From Kushneria aurantia DSM 21353 (GTDB lineage Bacteria; Pseudomonadota; Gammaproteobacteria; Pseudomonadales; Halomonadaceae): 42,876 nt of DNA. The stretch covers positions 88,474 to 131,349 of the forward strand of contig NZ_KB907870.1 in assembly GCF_000382245.1 (NCBI RefSeq), given 5' to 3'. Both the position numbers and the translations under genes were made by a program. Under the pieces are notes generated by a model. The model ran no database searches. It was not told the origin of the DNA and saw only the letters and a list, made by a program, of their open reading frames with translations. Of this stretch, positions 36,616 through 42,876 are shown in pieces. Positions within the stretch are counted from its first letter, which is position 1, and every line of letters starts with the position of its first letter.

Positions 36616-36933
36616 TTACATCATGTTCATGTGCAGGTGATGCATGATCCACAGCGAACCGGCGATCACCAGCACCAGTATGACGACTGCAAAGGCCAGC
36701 GAAGTGACGTTCCACCCCCCGTCATCATCGACATTCAGGTGCATAAACAGAATCAGCTGCACCAGCACCTGAACGATGGCAGCAATCGAAATGGTAAGCG
36801 CCATGGCGGTAGTACTGAAATTCCCCAACGTCACCACGCCGAATGCGACCAGTGTCAATACGATCGAAATCGCCAGACCGGTGACATAGGACTTCATGCT
36901 ACCGTGATCGGTGCTTTGGTGTTCATTGCTCAT
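36616..36933 (-). CDS. cyoD: Cytochrome o ubiquinol oxidase subunit IV
   Basis: Protein of 105 residues with three membrane helices, and the short His-containing N-terminus ([20 protein letters not shown]) typical of CyoD. It assists assembly of the heme-copper centre in subunit I. It overlaps cyoC by 4 bp (ATGA) and lies 9 bp before cyoE. Confidence 0.96.
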   Translation of the reverse strand: MSNEHQSTDHGSMKSYVTGLAISIVLTLVAFGVVTLGNFSTTAMALTISIAAIVQVLVQLILFMHLNVDDDGGWNVTSLAFAVVILVLVIAGSLWIMHHLHMNMM

Positions 36934-37544
36934 ACCATGACTCCAAACAGGTAGACGAAGGAGAAAACACAGATCCAGACAATATCAAGGAAGTGCCAGA
37001 ACAGGCTGAGGCACATCATCCGCGGCTTTGTCATGTCATCGAGTCCGCGCTTGCGAATCTGAATAAACATGATCGCAATCCAGATCAGACCGAAAGTGAC
37101 GTGCAGACCATGCGTGCCGACCAGGGTAAAGAAGGCGGAGAGAAAGCCGCTCCTGCCCGGACCGTGACCCTCGGAGATGAGATGATGGAACTCATAGAGC
37201 TCCAGCAGAATGAAGCCCAGACCGAGTGCAAAGGTAACCGCCAGCCACTGGAGCACCTTCTCTTTCCTGCCGGCCTGCTGGGCCAGCATCGCCACGCCGA
37301 AGGTAAAGCTGCTGACCAACAGCAGCATGGTCGAGACAAAGATCAACGGCAGCGCGACGATGTCATCCGGGCCCGGCCCACCGGCGGTCCCTCTGAGCAG
37401 GACCGCGTAAGTGGCAAAGAGCATCCCGAAGATCACCAGGTCGCTCATCAGATAGATCCAGAACCCGAACACCTTCAGGCCGGTTGTATCATGATGCTCG
37501 TGCTCGCCGTGGTGATCGTCCTGCTTGAGTGTTTCAGTGGCCAT
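36930..37544 (-). CDS. cyoC: Cytochrome o ubiquinol oxidase subunit III
   Basis: Protein of 204 residues with five membrane helices. The His-rich N-terminus ([20 protein letters not shown]) and [18 protein letters not shown] at the C-terminus match CyoC, the member of the COX3 family lacking the first two helices of mitochondrial COX3. It starts 2 bp after the cyoB stop. Confidence 0.97.
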   Translation of the reverse strand: MATETLKQDDHHGEHEHHDTTGLKVFGFWIYLMSDLVIFGMLFATYAVLLRGTAGGPGPDDIVALPLIFVSTMLLLVSSFTFGVAMLAQQAGRKEKVLQWLAVTFALGLGFILLELYEFHHLISEGHGPGRSGFLSAFFTLVGTHGLHVTFGLIWIAIMFIQIRKRGLDDMTKPRMMCLSLFWHFLDIVWICVFSFVYLFGVMV

Positions 37545-37546
37545 GG

Positions 37547-39529
37547 TTACGCCTGCATCCCCAGTTTCTCGTGGTACTCCCGCTCGATTCTTTCTACTTC
37601 GGCAGCGGGCACGTAGTAGTCGGTATCGTCATTGAAGATACGGAACATGAAGGTCACGAACATGCCGATAATGCCCACAGCCACAAGCCACCAGATATGC
37701 CACACCATCGCGAAGCCGAAAATCAGGCTGAACAGCGAGAGGATCGGCCCTTCTGTAGTGTTCCTGGGCATATGAATATCTTCATAGTGCGTACTCAACT
37801 CACGCTTGTAGCCACCGGGCTGCTGCTTCTTCTCCCAGAAGGGATCGATCGAGTGAACTTCGGGCAGATGAGCGAAGTTGTAGAATGCCGGCGGAGAGTG
37901 CGCCGCCCACTCCAGCGTACGGCCGTCCCAGGGGTCGCCGGTCAGGTCACGATTCTTGTGGCGGTCACGAACGCTGACGAACAGCTGCATGATCAGGCAC
38001 AGGATACCGAACAGGATCAGTACGGCGCCAAACAGCGCTACAAACATCAGCGGCTGCCACTCAGTCTGCTCATAGGACTGCATACGACGCACCGCACCGT
38101 CGAAGCTCAGGATATAGAGCGGCACGAAAGCGAAGTAGAAGCCAATCTGCCAGAACCAGAAGGAACGCTTGCCCCAGGTCTCGTCCAGCTTGAAGCCGAA
38201 CGCCTTGGGGAACCAATAAGTCAGACCGGCCAGCATACCGAACACTACGCCGCCAATGATGACGTTGTGAAAGTGCGCGATGACGAACAGGCTGTTGTGC
38301 AGCACGAAATTGGCACCGGGCACGGCCAGCATCACACCGGTCATCCCACCCAGCGTGAAGGTGATCACGAAGCCAATGGTCCAGAGCACCGGCGAGGTGA
38401 ACTGAATGCGCCCACGGTACATGGTGAACAGCCAGTTGAATATCTTCACCCCGGTGGGGATGGCGATAATCATCGTGGTGATGCCGAAGAAGGCGTTGAC
38501 GTTGGCGCCGGCCCCCATGGTGAAGAAGTGGTGCAGCCAGACGATGAAAGACAGTACGGTAATGCCGACAGTCGCCCATACCATGGTCTTGTAGCCGAAC
38601 AGACGCTTCTTGGTGAAGGTCGCGATCACCTCGGAGAAAACACCGAAGGCCGGCAGTATCAGGATATAGACCTCGGGGTGCCCCCACGCCCAGATAAGGT
38701 TGACATACATCATCATGTTGCCACCCATATCATTGGTAAAGAAGTGCATGCCGAGGTAGCGATCCAGTGTCAGCATCGCGATGGTCGCGGTCAGGATCGG
38801 GAAGGAGGCAATGATCAGCACGTTGGCGCACAACGCCGTCCAGGTGAAGATCGGCATACGGAACATCGTCATGCCCTTCGTCCGCATCTTGAGAATGGTG
38901 ACGAAGAAATTGATGCCGGTAAGCGTGGTGCCAATACCCGATATCTGTAACGCCCATATCCAGTAATCGACGCCTACACCCGGACTGTACTCTATGCCCG
39001 ATAATGGCGCATAGGCGAGCCAGCCGGTCATCGCGAACTCACCGACCACCAGCGAGACGTTGACCAGGATAACGCCTGCCGCAAACAGCCAGAAGCTCAG
39101 GTTGTTCATGAATGGAAAGGCCACGTCGCGCGCGCCAATCTGCAGCGGCACCACAAGGTTCATCAGCCCGATCACCATGGGCATGGCCACGAAGAAGATC
39201 ATGATAACGCCATGAGCGGTAAATATCTGATCGTAGTGATGCGGCGGCAGATACCCCTCGGCGCCACCAGCGGCGATCGCCTGTTGCGAGCGCATCATAA
39301 TGGCGTCGGAAAAGCCTCGTATCAGCATAACAATCGCTACGAGGAAATACATGATGCCGATCTTTTTGTGATCGATCGACGTAATCCACTCCCGCCAGAG
39401 ATAGCCCCACTGACGGAAATAGGTAACACCCGCAACGACCGCGGCACCACCGATGGCGATAACAACCGCCACTGACATAACGATCGGGTCGTGAAAGGGG
39501 ATGGCGTCCAGACTCAGTTTTCCGAACAT
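37547..39529 (-). CDS. cyoB: Cytochrome o ubiquinol oxidase subunit I
   Basis: Protein of 660 residues (E. coli 663) with about 15 membrane helices. Start [12 protein letters not shown] lies 4 bp after the cyoA stop; the frame is open 24 bp upstream. Heme b ligand H106 and the quinol-site residues R71, D75, H98 and Q101 have E. coli numbering. CuB ligands are in [10 protein letters not shown] and the WLHHFF pair, and the heme ligands H419/H421 region is AHFHNV. It therefore oxidises ubiquinol, reduces oxygen and pumps protons. Confidence 0.98.
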   Translation of the reverse strand: MFGKLSLDAIPFHDPIVMSVAVVIAIGGAAVVAGVTYFRQWGYLWREWITSIDHKKIGIMYFLVAIVMLIRGFSDAIMMRSQQAIAAGGAEGYLPPHHYDQIFTAHGVIMIFFVAMPMVIGLMNLVVPLQIGARDVAFPFMNNLSFWLFAAGVILVNVSLVVGEFAMTGWLAYAPLSGIEYSPGVGVDYWIWALQISGIGTTLTGINFFVTILKMRTKGMTMFRMPIFTWTALCANVLIIASFPILTATIAMLTLDRYLGMHFFTNDMGGNMMMYVNLIWAWGHPEVYILILPAFGVFSEVIATFTKKRLFGYKTMVWATVGITVLSFIVWLHHFFTMGAGANVNAFFGITTMIIAIPTGVKIFNWLFTMYRGRIQFTSPVLWTIGFVITFTLGGMTGVMLAVPGANFVLHNSLFVIAHFHNVIIGGVVFGMLAGLTYWFPKAFGFKLDETWGKRSFWFWQIGFYFAFVPLYILSFDGAVRRMQSYEQTEWQPLMFVALFGAVLILFGILCLIMQLFVSVRDRHKNRDLTGDPWDGRTLEWAAHSPPAFYNFAHLPEVHSIDPFWEKKQQPGGYKRELSTHYEDIHMPRNTTEGPILSLFSLIFGFAMVWHIWWLVAVGIIGMFVTFMFRIFNDDTDYYVPAAEVERIEREYHEKLGMQA

Positions 39530-39533
39530 GAGG

Positions 39534-40484
39534 TTACTCCGCTGCTTGCGCACTCATGGCGTGCGCCTGATCCGAACTGTGGTTTTGTTCCCGACCGTGG
39601 TTACCGTGATTACCATCCGAAGGGCCACCACGGAACCGGTTCAGAATGTCCTGATAAAGATGAGGCGCGATCTGCGAGAAATATTCTACCGGATGGGCAA
39701 CCGTGGGCTCGGCCAGCGCCTCGTACTCCTGCGGGTAGGTGAGGGTATCGGGAGATTGTCGTACCTGCTGAACCCACTGCTGGAACTCCTGCTCGCTGGT
39801 GACGCGGGCGTCAAAAAGCATCTGCGAGAAACCACGACCGCTGTAGTTGGTCGAACGACCTCTGAACACGCCTTCGCGATCGCTCTCCAGGTAAACATCA
39901 TTATCCATACCGGCCATGGCGTAGATCTGGCTACCCAAAGTGGGAATCATGAAGGAGTTCATGACGGTTCCCGAGGTCACCTGGAAGCGCACCGGCTGGT
40001 CGACAGGAAAGGCGACCTCGTTGACGGTGGCAATATTGAGGTCCGGATAAATGAAAAGCCACTTCCAGTCCAGCGATACCGCCTGAATCTCCATAACCTC
40101 CTCGGGATTTTCGGTAACCGAGTTGGGGTTATGGGGATCGTACTGGTGCGATGTCTGCCAGGTGATGATTGCCAGGAAGACAATGATGACCAGCGGAATG
40201 AACCAGACGAACACTTCGATGATCGTCGAGTGCTCCCAGTTGGGCGTATATTTTGCGGCCAGGTTGGTTTGACGATACCGCCACGCAAAGAGGATGGTCA
40301 TGATGATGACCGGAATCACGACGATCATCATCAATGCAAAGGCGGTAAAGATCAGTGATCTGAGCCCCTGGCCCACCTGGCCGGCGGGGTCAATGAGGGC
40401 CGCGTCACAGCCGCTCAAAAGCAGCAGTGGTACGACCAGCCACATCATCACTCTCAAAGGTTTGAGGGAGTTCCTTTTTCTCAT
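39534..40484 (-). CDS. cyoA: Cytochrome o ubiquinol oxidase subunit II
   Basis: Protein of 316 residues, a lipoprotein: basic start [10 protein letters not shown], hydrophobic core and lipobox LLSGC with Cys26. Two membrane helices follow, then a periplasmic cupredoxin domain without the CuA ligands, as expected for a quinol oxidase. The C-terminal tail is His- and Asn-rich. An in-frame start at 40538 would place 18 extra residues before the signal peptide and overlap the palindrome upstream, so it is rejected. Confidence 0.96.
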   Translation of the reverse strand: MRKRNSLKPLRVMMWLVVPLLLLSGCDAALIDPAGQVGQGLRSLIFTAFALMMIVVIPVIIMTILFAWRYRQTNLAAKYTPNWEHSTIIEVFVWFIPLVIIVFLAIITWQTSHQYDPHNPNSVTENPEEVMEIQAVSLDWKWLFIYPDLNIATVNEVAFPVDQPVRFQVTSGTVMNSFMIPTLGSQIYAMAGMDNDVYLESDREGVFRGRSTNYSGRGFSQMLFDARVTSEQEFQQWVQQVRQSPDTLTYPQEYEALAEPTVAHPVEYFSQIAPHLYQDILNRFRGGPSDGNHGNHGREQNHSSDQAHAMSAQAAE

Positions 40485-40526
40485 CTCACGCTCTCTTGAA
40501 CGGCCAGCTTGAACACTTCGCCTGCT

Positions 40527-40548
40527 ATCCTGTCGCATGCGACAGGAT
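40527..40548. promoter_or_regulatory. 22-bp perfect palindrome upstream of cyoA
   Basis: Eleven bases ATCCTGTCGCA are followed directly by their exact reverse complement, 42 bp before the cyoA start codon. An identical half-site ATCCTGTC recurs at 40635-40642. Perfect symmetry of this length in an intergenic region is typical of a dimeric repressor operator (for example TetR-like). The sequence is not an FNR, ArcA or Fur box that I recognise. It might instead fold as an RNA hairpin in the cyo leader. Confidence 0.7.
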
Positions 40549-41016
40549 CGGGGAAAGCGACGTCAGGGTCGGCTACCCCGTAAGCATCCGCTCCGGATGC
40601 CGCGCCAACGGCTGACGCTGCGGGATCATCGAAAATCCTGTCTGGGGGATTACTCGGACAAATGCCTGGTCGGATGTTTCCATCGCGCAGCGAGCGGCGG
40701 TCATAATCCGGTACGGCGAGAAGCCTTGCAAACAAGTGGATGCACGAGTTGGCAGTGAACTGCGCTCCACCCCCGGTATTGTTCAGTTTTTCGCCTGTCG
40801 ACTTCAAGCCCTGTGTGAACTCGAGGCATCTTCTGCGGTCATAGTTGTCAGCGACATCGAACCGCAGTTAGCGTCCACTTCGCCCCGGGGTCGCCTTTCA
40901 GGCATTCAGCTCTTCATGGCAAACAGAGCTCTGACGAAATCGGCACGCTGCCTGCGACAAAATACCGCAGCATGATACAACGCCCATCGCACGAGCGCCA
41001 TGGTTGGCGTTGCGGT
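40549..41016. other. Non-coding region between cyoA and the MFS gene
   Basis: About 470 bp without a convincing gene on either strand: the frames that stay open are short, lack ribosome-binding sites and resemble no family I know. It contains the half-site ATCCTGTC (40635-40642) and a hairpin GCATCCG/CGGATGC (40584-40600, 3-nt loop). The cyoA promoter should lie here but no good hexamer pair is seen. A small RNA on the plus strand is possible because a terminator-like structure follows. Confidence 0.4.
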
Positions 41017-41069
41017 AAAACCCGGCCCAACACGGTGGGCGGCACCCTCAGGCCTCGCCCGGGTTTTTT
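41017..41069 (+). terminator. Terminator-like structure before the MFS gene
   Basis: AAAACCCGG (41017-41025) pairs with CCGGGTTTT (41059-41067), nine base pairs, followed by two more T. The 33-nt interior contains a small hairpin CCCA/TGGG. It has the form of an intrinsic terminator on the plus strand, but there is no plus-strand protein gene upstream of it in the window. It may end an unannotated small RNA, stop antisense transcription from the cyo side, or act as a 5' attenuator. Confidence 0.55.
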
Positions 41070-41093
41070 ATACTCGCCCGGCGAGCGTAGAAT
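41065..41093 (+). promoter_or_regulatory. Possible promoter of the MFS gene
   Basis: TTTTTA (41065-41070), a 17-bp spacer and TAGAAT (41088-41093) lie 30 bp before the start codon. The -10 is 5 of 6 to consensus, the -35 only 3 of 6, and it coincides with the T-tract of the preceding hairpin. The spacer holds an inverted repeat CTCGC/GCGAG (41073-41085). Confidence 0.4.
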
Positions 41094-41123
41094 ACTTACC
41101 CCTGTTCCAGTTCGCGGAGCTGT

Positions 41124-42500
41124 ATGCGATCCCTCCCCTTCCTTCCCGGCGAATATCGCGCCATGATCGGCTTGGGCCTTCTCTATGCATTTCGCATGCT
41201 GGGGCTTTTTATGGTATTGCCGGTACTCTCGCTGTACACCCGCGACCTGCCCGGCGCCACCCCTTTTCTGGTTGGCGTCGCGCTGGGTGGTTATGGCCTG
41301 ACCCAGGCCGTTTTGCAGATCCCTTTCGGTATGCTTTCAGACCGAATAGGCCGCAAGGAGGTCATCGCTGCCGGACTCTGCCTGTTTCTGCTTGGCAGTA
41401 TCATCGCGGCCCTCTCCTCGTCGATCTACGGCATTATCATCGGCCGCTGCCTGCAGGGCAGCGGTGCCATTGCCGGCGCCCTGATGGCGCTGCTGGCCGA
41501 TCGTACCCGTGAAGAGGTGCGCACCTCGGCCATGGCTGCGATAGGCATGAGCATCGGTGTTTCCTTTGCTCTCGCCATGGCGATCGGGCCACTACTGGCT
41601 GAGTACTTCGGCCTGAGCGGTATTTTCTGGAGTACCTCACTGCTTGCGGTGGCAGGCCTGGTCATTCTGTGGCGTCTGGTACCCGCTGCACCGGCGCGGC
41701 GACAGCATCGCGATGTGGGTGTCGATCCGCGCCAACTGATCGCCATGCTACGCCGCCCTGATCTGCTGCGCCTGGATTTTTCCATACTCTGTCTTCACGC
41801 ACTGCTTACCGCCGCTTTCGTGGCACTGCCGCTGGAGCTGGAGGCGCTGGGTATTGCGCCCCGTTACCACGGCTGGGTCTATCTTCCCATCATGGCGCTT
41901 GGTTTTATCGCCATGCTGCCACTGATCATCGCTGCCGAAAAATATCGCCGCATGCGCCCGATTTTTCTGAGCACCGTGGCGATTATGGCGCTTTCGCTGC
42001 TGGGCCTGGGCGTTTTTGAAGACAGTCGCTGGAGCGTGCTGGCACTGCTGTTTGTGTTTTTTACCGGCTTCAATCTTATGGAGGCCACCCTCCCCTCCAT
42101 GATCAGCAAGATCGCTCCGGTGGGCGCCAAGGGTAGCGCCATGGGAATCTATTCAACCAGCCAGTTTCTCGGTGCCTGTCTGGGCGGCGCGGGTGGTGGC
42201 GCCATCGTGGGTGTGGCAGGTATCGATGCGCTGTTCCAGTTTTCCGCTTTGCTGGCACTCGTGTGGTTCCTGAGTGTGCTGGGTATGCAGCCGCCACGTC
42301 ACCTCTCCAGCGAGATCATCGCACTCGACGAGACACTGGACGCCCGAGACAAACAATTAAGCAATCGGCTCGCAGCTATCGCCGGCGTGGAGGAGGTCAT
42401 GGTGGTAGCGCAGGAGCGAATCGCTTACCTGAAGGTGGACCGCGACAAGCTGGACAGAGAGGCTTTGGCGCACCTATCTCGCCGACAGCAGGAACCGTAG
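41124..42500 (+). CDS. MFS transporter, YajR-like, with C-terminal soluble domain
   Basis: Protein of 458 residues with twelve predicted membrane helices. The motif A loop GMLSDRIGRKEVI (about 72-84) is that of drug:proton antiporters of the major facilitator superfamily. After the last helix (about 385) a soluble tail of about 60 residues reads LSNRLAAIAGVEEVMVVAQE and resembles the ferredoxin-like YAM domain of E. coli YajR. The substrate is unknown. In pseudomonads a similar gene lies beside ssb and uvrA; neither is present here. It is the only plus-strand protein gene in the window. Confidence 0.85.
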   Translation: MRSLPFLPGEYRAMIGLGLLYAFRMLGLFMVLPVLSLYTRDLPGATPFLVGVALGGYGLTQAVLQIPFGMLSDRIGRKEVIAAGLCLFLLGSIIAALSSSIYGIIIGRCLQGSGAIAGALMALLADRTREEVRTSAMAAIGMSIGVSFALAMAIGPLLAEYFGLSGIFWSTSLLAVAGLVILWRLVPAAPARRQHRDVGVDPRQLIAMLRRPDLLRLDFSILCLHALLTAAFVALPLELEALGIAPRYHGWVYLPIMALGFIAMLPLIIAAEKYRRMRPIFLSTVAIMALSLLGLGVFEDSRWSVLALLFVFFTGFNLMEATLPSMISKIAPVGAKGSAMGIYSTSQFLGACLGGAGGGAIVGVAGIDALFQFSALLALVWFLSVLGMQPPRHLSSEIIALDETLDARDKQLSNRLAAIAGVEEVMVVAQERIAYLKVDRDKLDREALAHLSRRQQEP

Positions 42501-42542
42501 AGCGGCAGAGTCGTTATCGGCAGCAGGCGCCTGAAGAGCAGA

Positions 42543-42577
42543 GGCCCCGGCAAACCATGTTGCCGGGGCCATTTTTT
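42543..42577 (+). terminator. Terminator of the MFS gene
   Basis: Perfect 11-bp stem GGCCCCGGCAA/TTGCCGGGGCC (42543-42553 and 42560-42570), 6-nt loop, followed by ATTTTTTC. It lies 43 bp after the stop codon and faces the end of the rRNA operon. Confidence 0.92.
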
Positions 42578-42662
42578 CACTGCGGGACTAGCGCCCCTAC
42601 GTAGCGACCATCGGGTCGATTCACTTCGATACTTAAAGCGGTTGTGCGGCCGCTCCGACCGA

Positions 42663-42767
42663 GGGCGGCACGCCGCCCGACGACGCGAGTGGCCGATATA
42701 AAGGGACCCCGACCCTGCCGGGGTCGGGGTCCTGAAAAAGCAAAACCCCGACCATGGGCCGGGGTTT
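42663..42767 (-). terminator. Tandem terminators of the rRNA operon
   Basis: Downstream of 5S rRNA, on the minus strand, come in order: AAACCCCG/CGGGGTTT (42743-42750 and 42760-42767) followed by TTGCTTTTT; a 12-bp stem GGACCCCGACCC/GGGTCGGGGTCC (42704-42715 and 42721-42732) followed by CTTTATATC; and GGGCGGC/GCCGCCC (42663-42669 and 42672-42678). The first two look like functional intrinsic terminators in tandem, as is usual for rRNA operons. The stretch between here and the MFS terminator holds no gene. Confidence 0.85.
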
Positions 42768-42776
42768 CAAAAAGGG

Positions 42777-42876
42777 TGCCTGACGATGACCTACTCTCGC
42801 ATGGGGAGACCCCACACTACCATCGGCGCTGAGCGGTTTCACTGCCGAGTTCGGGATGGGATCGGGTGGGACCCGC
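42777..42876 (-). rRNA. rrf: 5S ribosomal RNA (partial, cut by window end)
   Basis: The complement of this stretch matches the 3' portion of gammaproteobacterial 5S rRNA: CATGCCGAACTC-like (here CCCGAACTCGGCAGTGAAAC), then GCGCCGATGGTAGTGTGGGG and CCCCATGCGAGAGTAGG. About 100 of the expected 115-120 bases are present; the 5' end lies beyond the window. The 3' boundary is approximate. It is the end of an rRNA operon whose 16S and 23S genes should lie at higher coordinates. Confidence 0.95.

Noticed and set aside
35752..38950. Long plus-strand open frames opposite cyoE-cyoB
   Set aside because: They are rich in Gln, His, Arg and Asp, as expected from the complement of membrane-protein codons; cyoB-cyoE are certain.
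40736..40975. Small open frame (79 codons) upstream of the MFS gene
   Set aside because: It has no good ribosome-binding site, unusual composition and no resemblance to a known family.

Overview
The window (42,876 bp, GC-rich) is chromosomal DNA of a gammaproteobacterium. The ribosomal, RNA polymerase and cytochrome proteins look most like those of the Halomonadaceae (Halomonas/Kushneria-like); this is my inference from remembered protein sequences and gene order, not from a search. Almost every gene lies on the minus strand, so transcription runs from high to low coordinates. The rif, str, S10, spc and alpha clusters are contiguous, as in pseudomonads and halomonads, whereas E. coli has them at separate loci.

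Read in the direction of transcription, the layout is as follows. (1) 42.8-42.5 kb: the end of an rRNA operon (5S rRNA cut by the window edge) with three tandem hairpins, convergent with the only plus-strand protein gene, a YajR-like MFS exporter (41.1-42.5 kb). (2) 40.5-35.7 kb: cyoABCDE, the cytochrome bo3 ubiquinol oxidase with its heme O synthase. A perfect 22-bp palindrome lies just upstream of cyoA. (3) 35.6-33.1 kb: cydAB, a cytochrome bd oxidase of the short-Q-loop, CIO-like type. (4) 33.0-31.2 kb: birA and coaX, overlapping, for biotin and coenzyme A metabolism. (5) 31.1-30.6 kb: tRNA-Tyr, tRNA-Gly, tRNA-Thr and tRNA-Trp, followed by secE and nusG. (6) 29.5-18.5 kb: rplK-rplA-rplJ-rplL-rpoB-rpoC. 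(7) 18.3-14.0 kb: rpsL-rpsG-fusA-tuf. (8) 13.8-3.2 kb: the S10 and spc operons through secY. (9) 3.0-0.1 kb: rpsM-rpsK-rpsD-rpoA-rplQ, ending in tandem terminator hairpins.

Functionally this is the core of gene expression (ribosome, RNA polymerase, elongation factors, Sec translocon) with two respiratory quinol oxidases and a cofactor gene pair upstream. I see no mobile element, CRISPR array, prophage or new defence system. What deserves a second look is regulatory DNA and lost genes: no rpmJ between secY and rpsM, where a row of perfect inverted repeats and a clear alpha-operon promoter are found instead; no tuf gene between tRNA-Thr and tRNA-Trp, where a terminator and a promoter are found instead; an unusually strong attenuator between rplL and rpoB; a hairpin across the rplA stop codon; and palindromes at the cyoA and rpsM promoters. 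All promoter and hairpin positions were read by eye.
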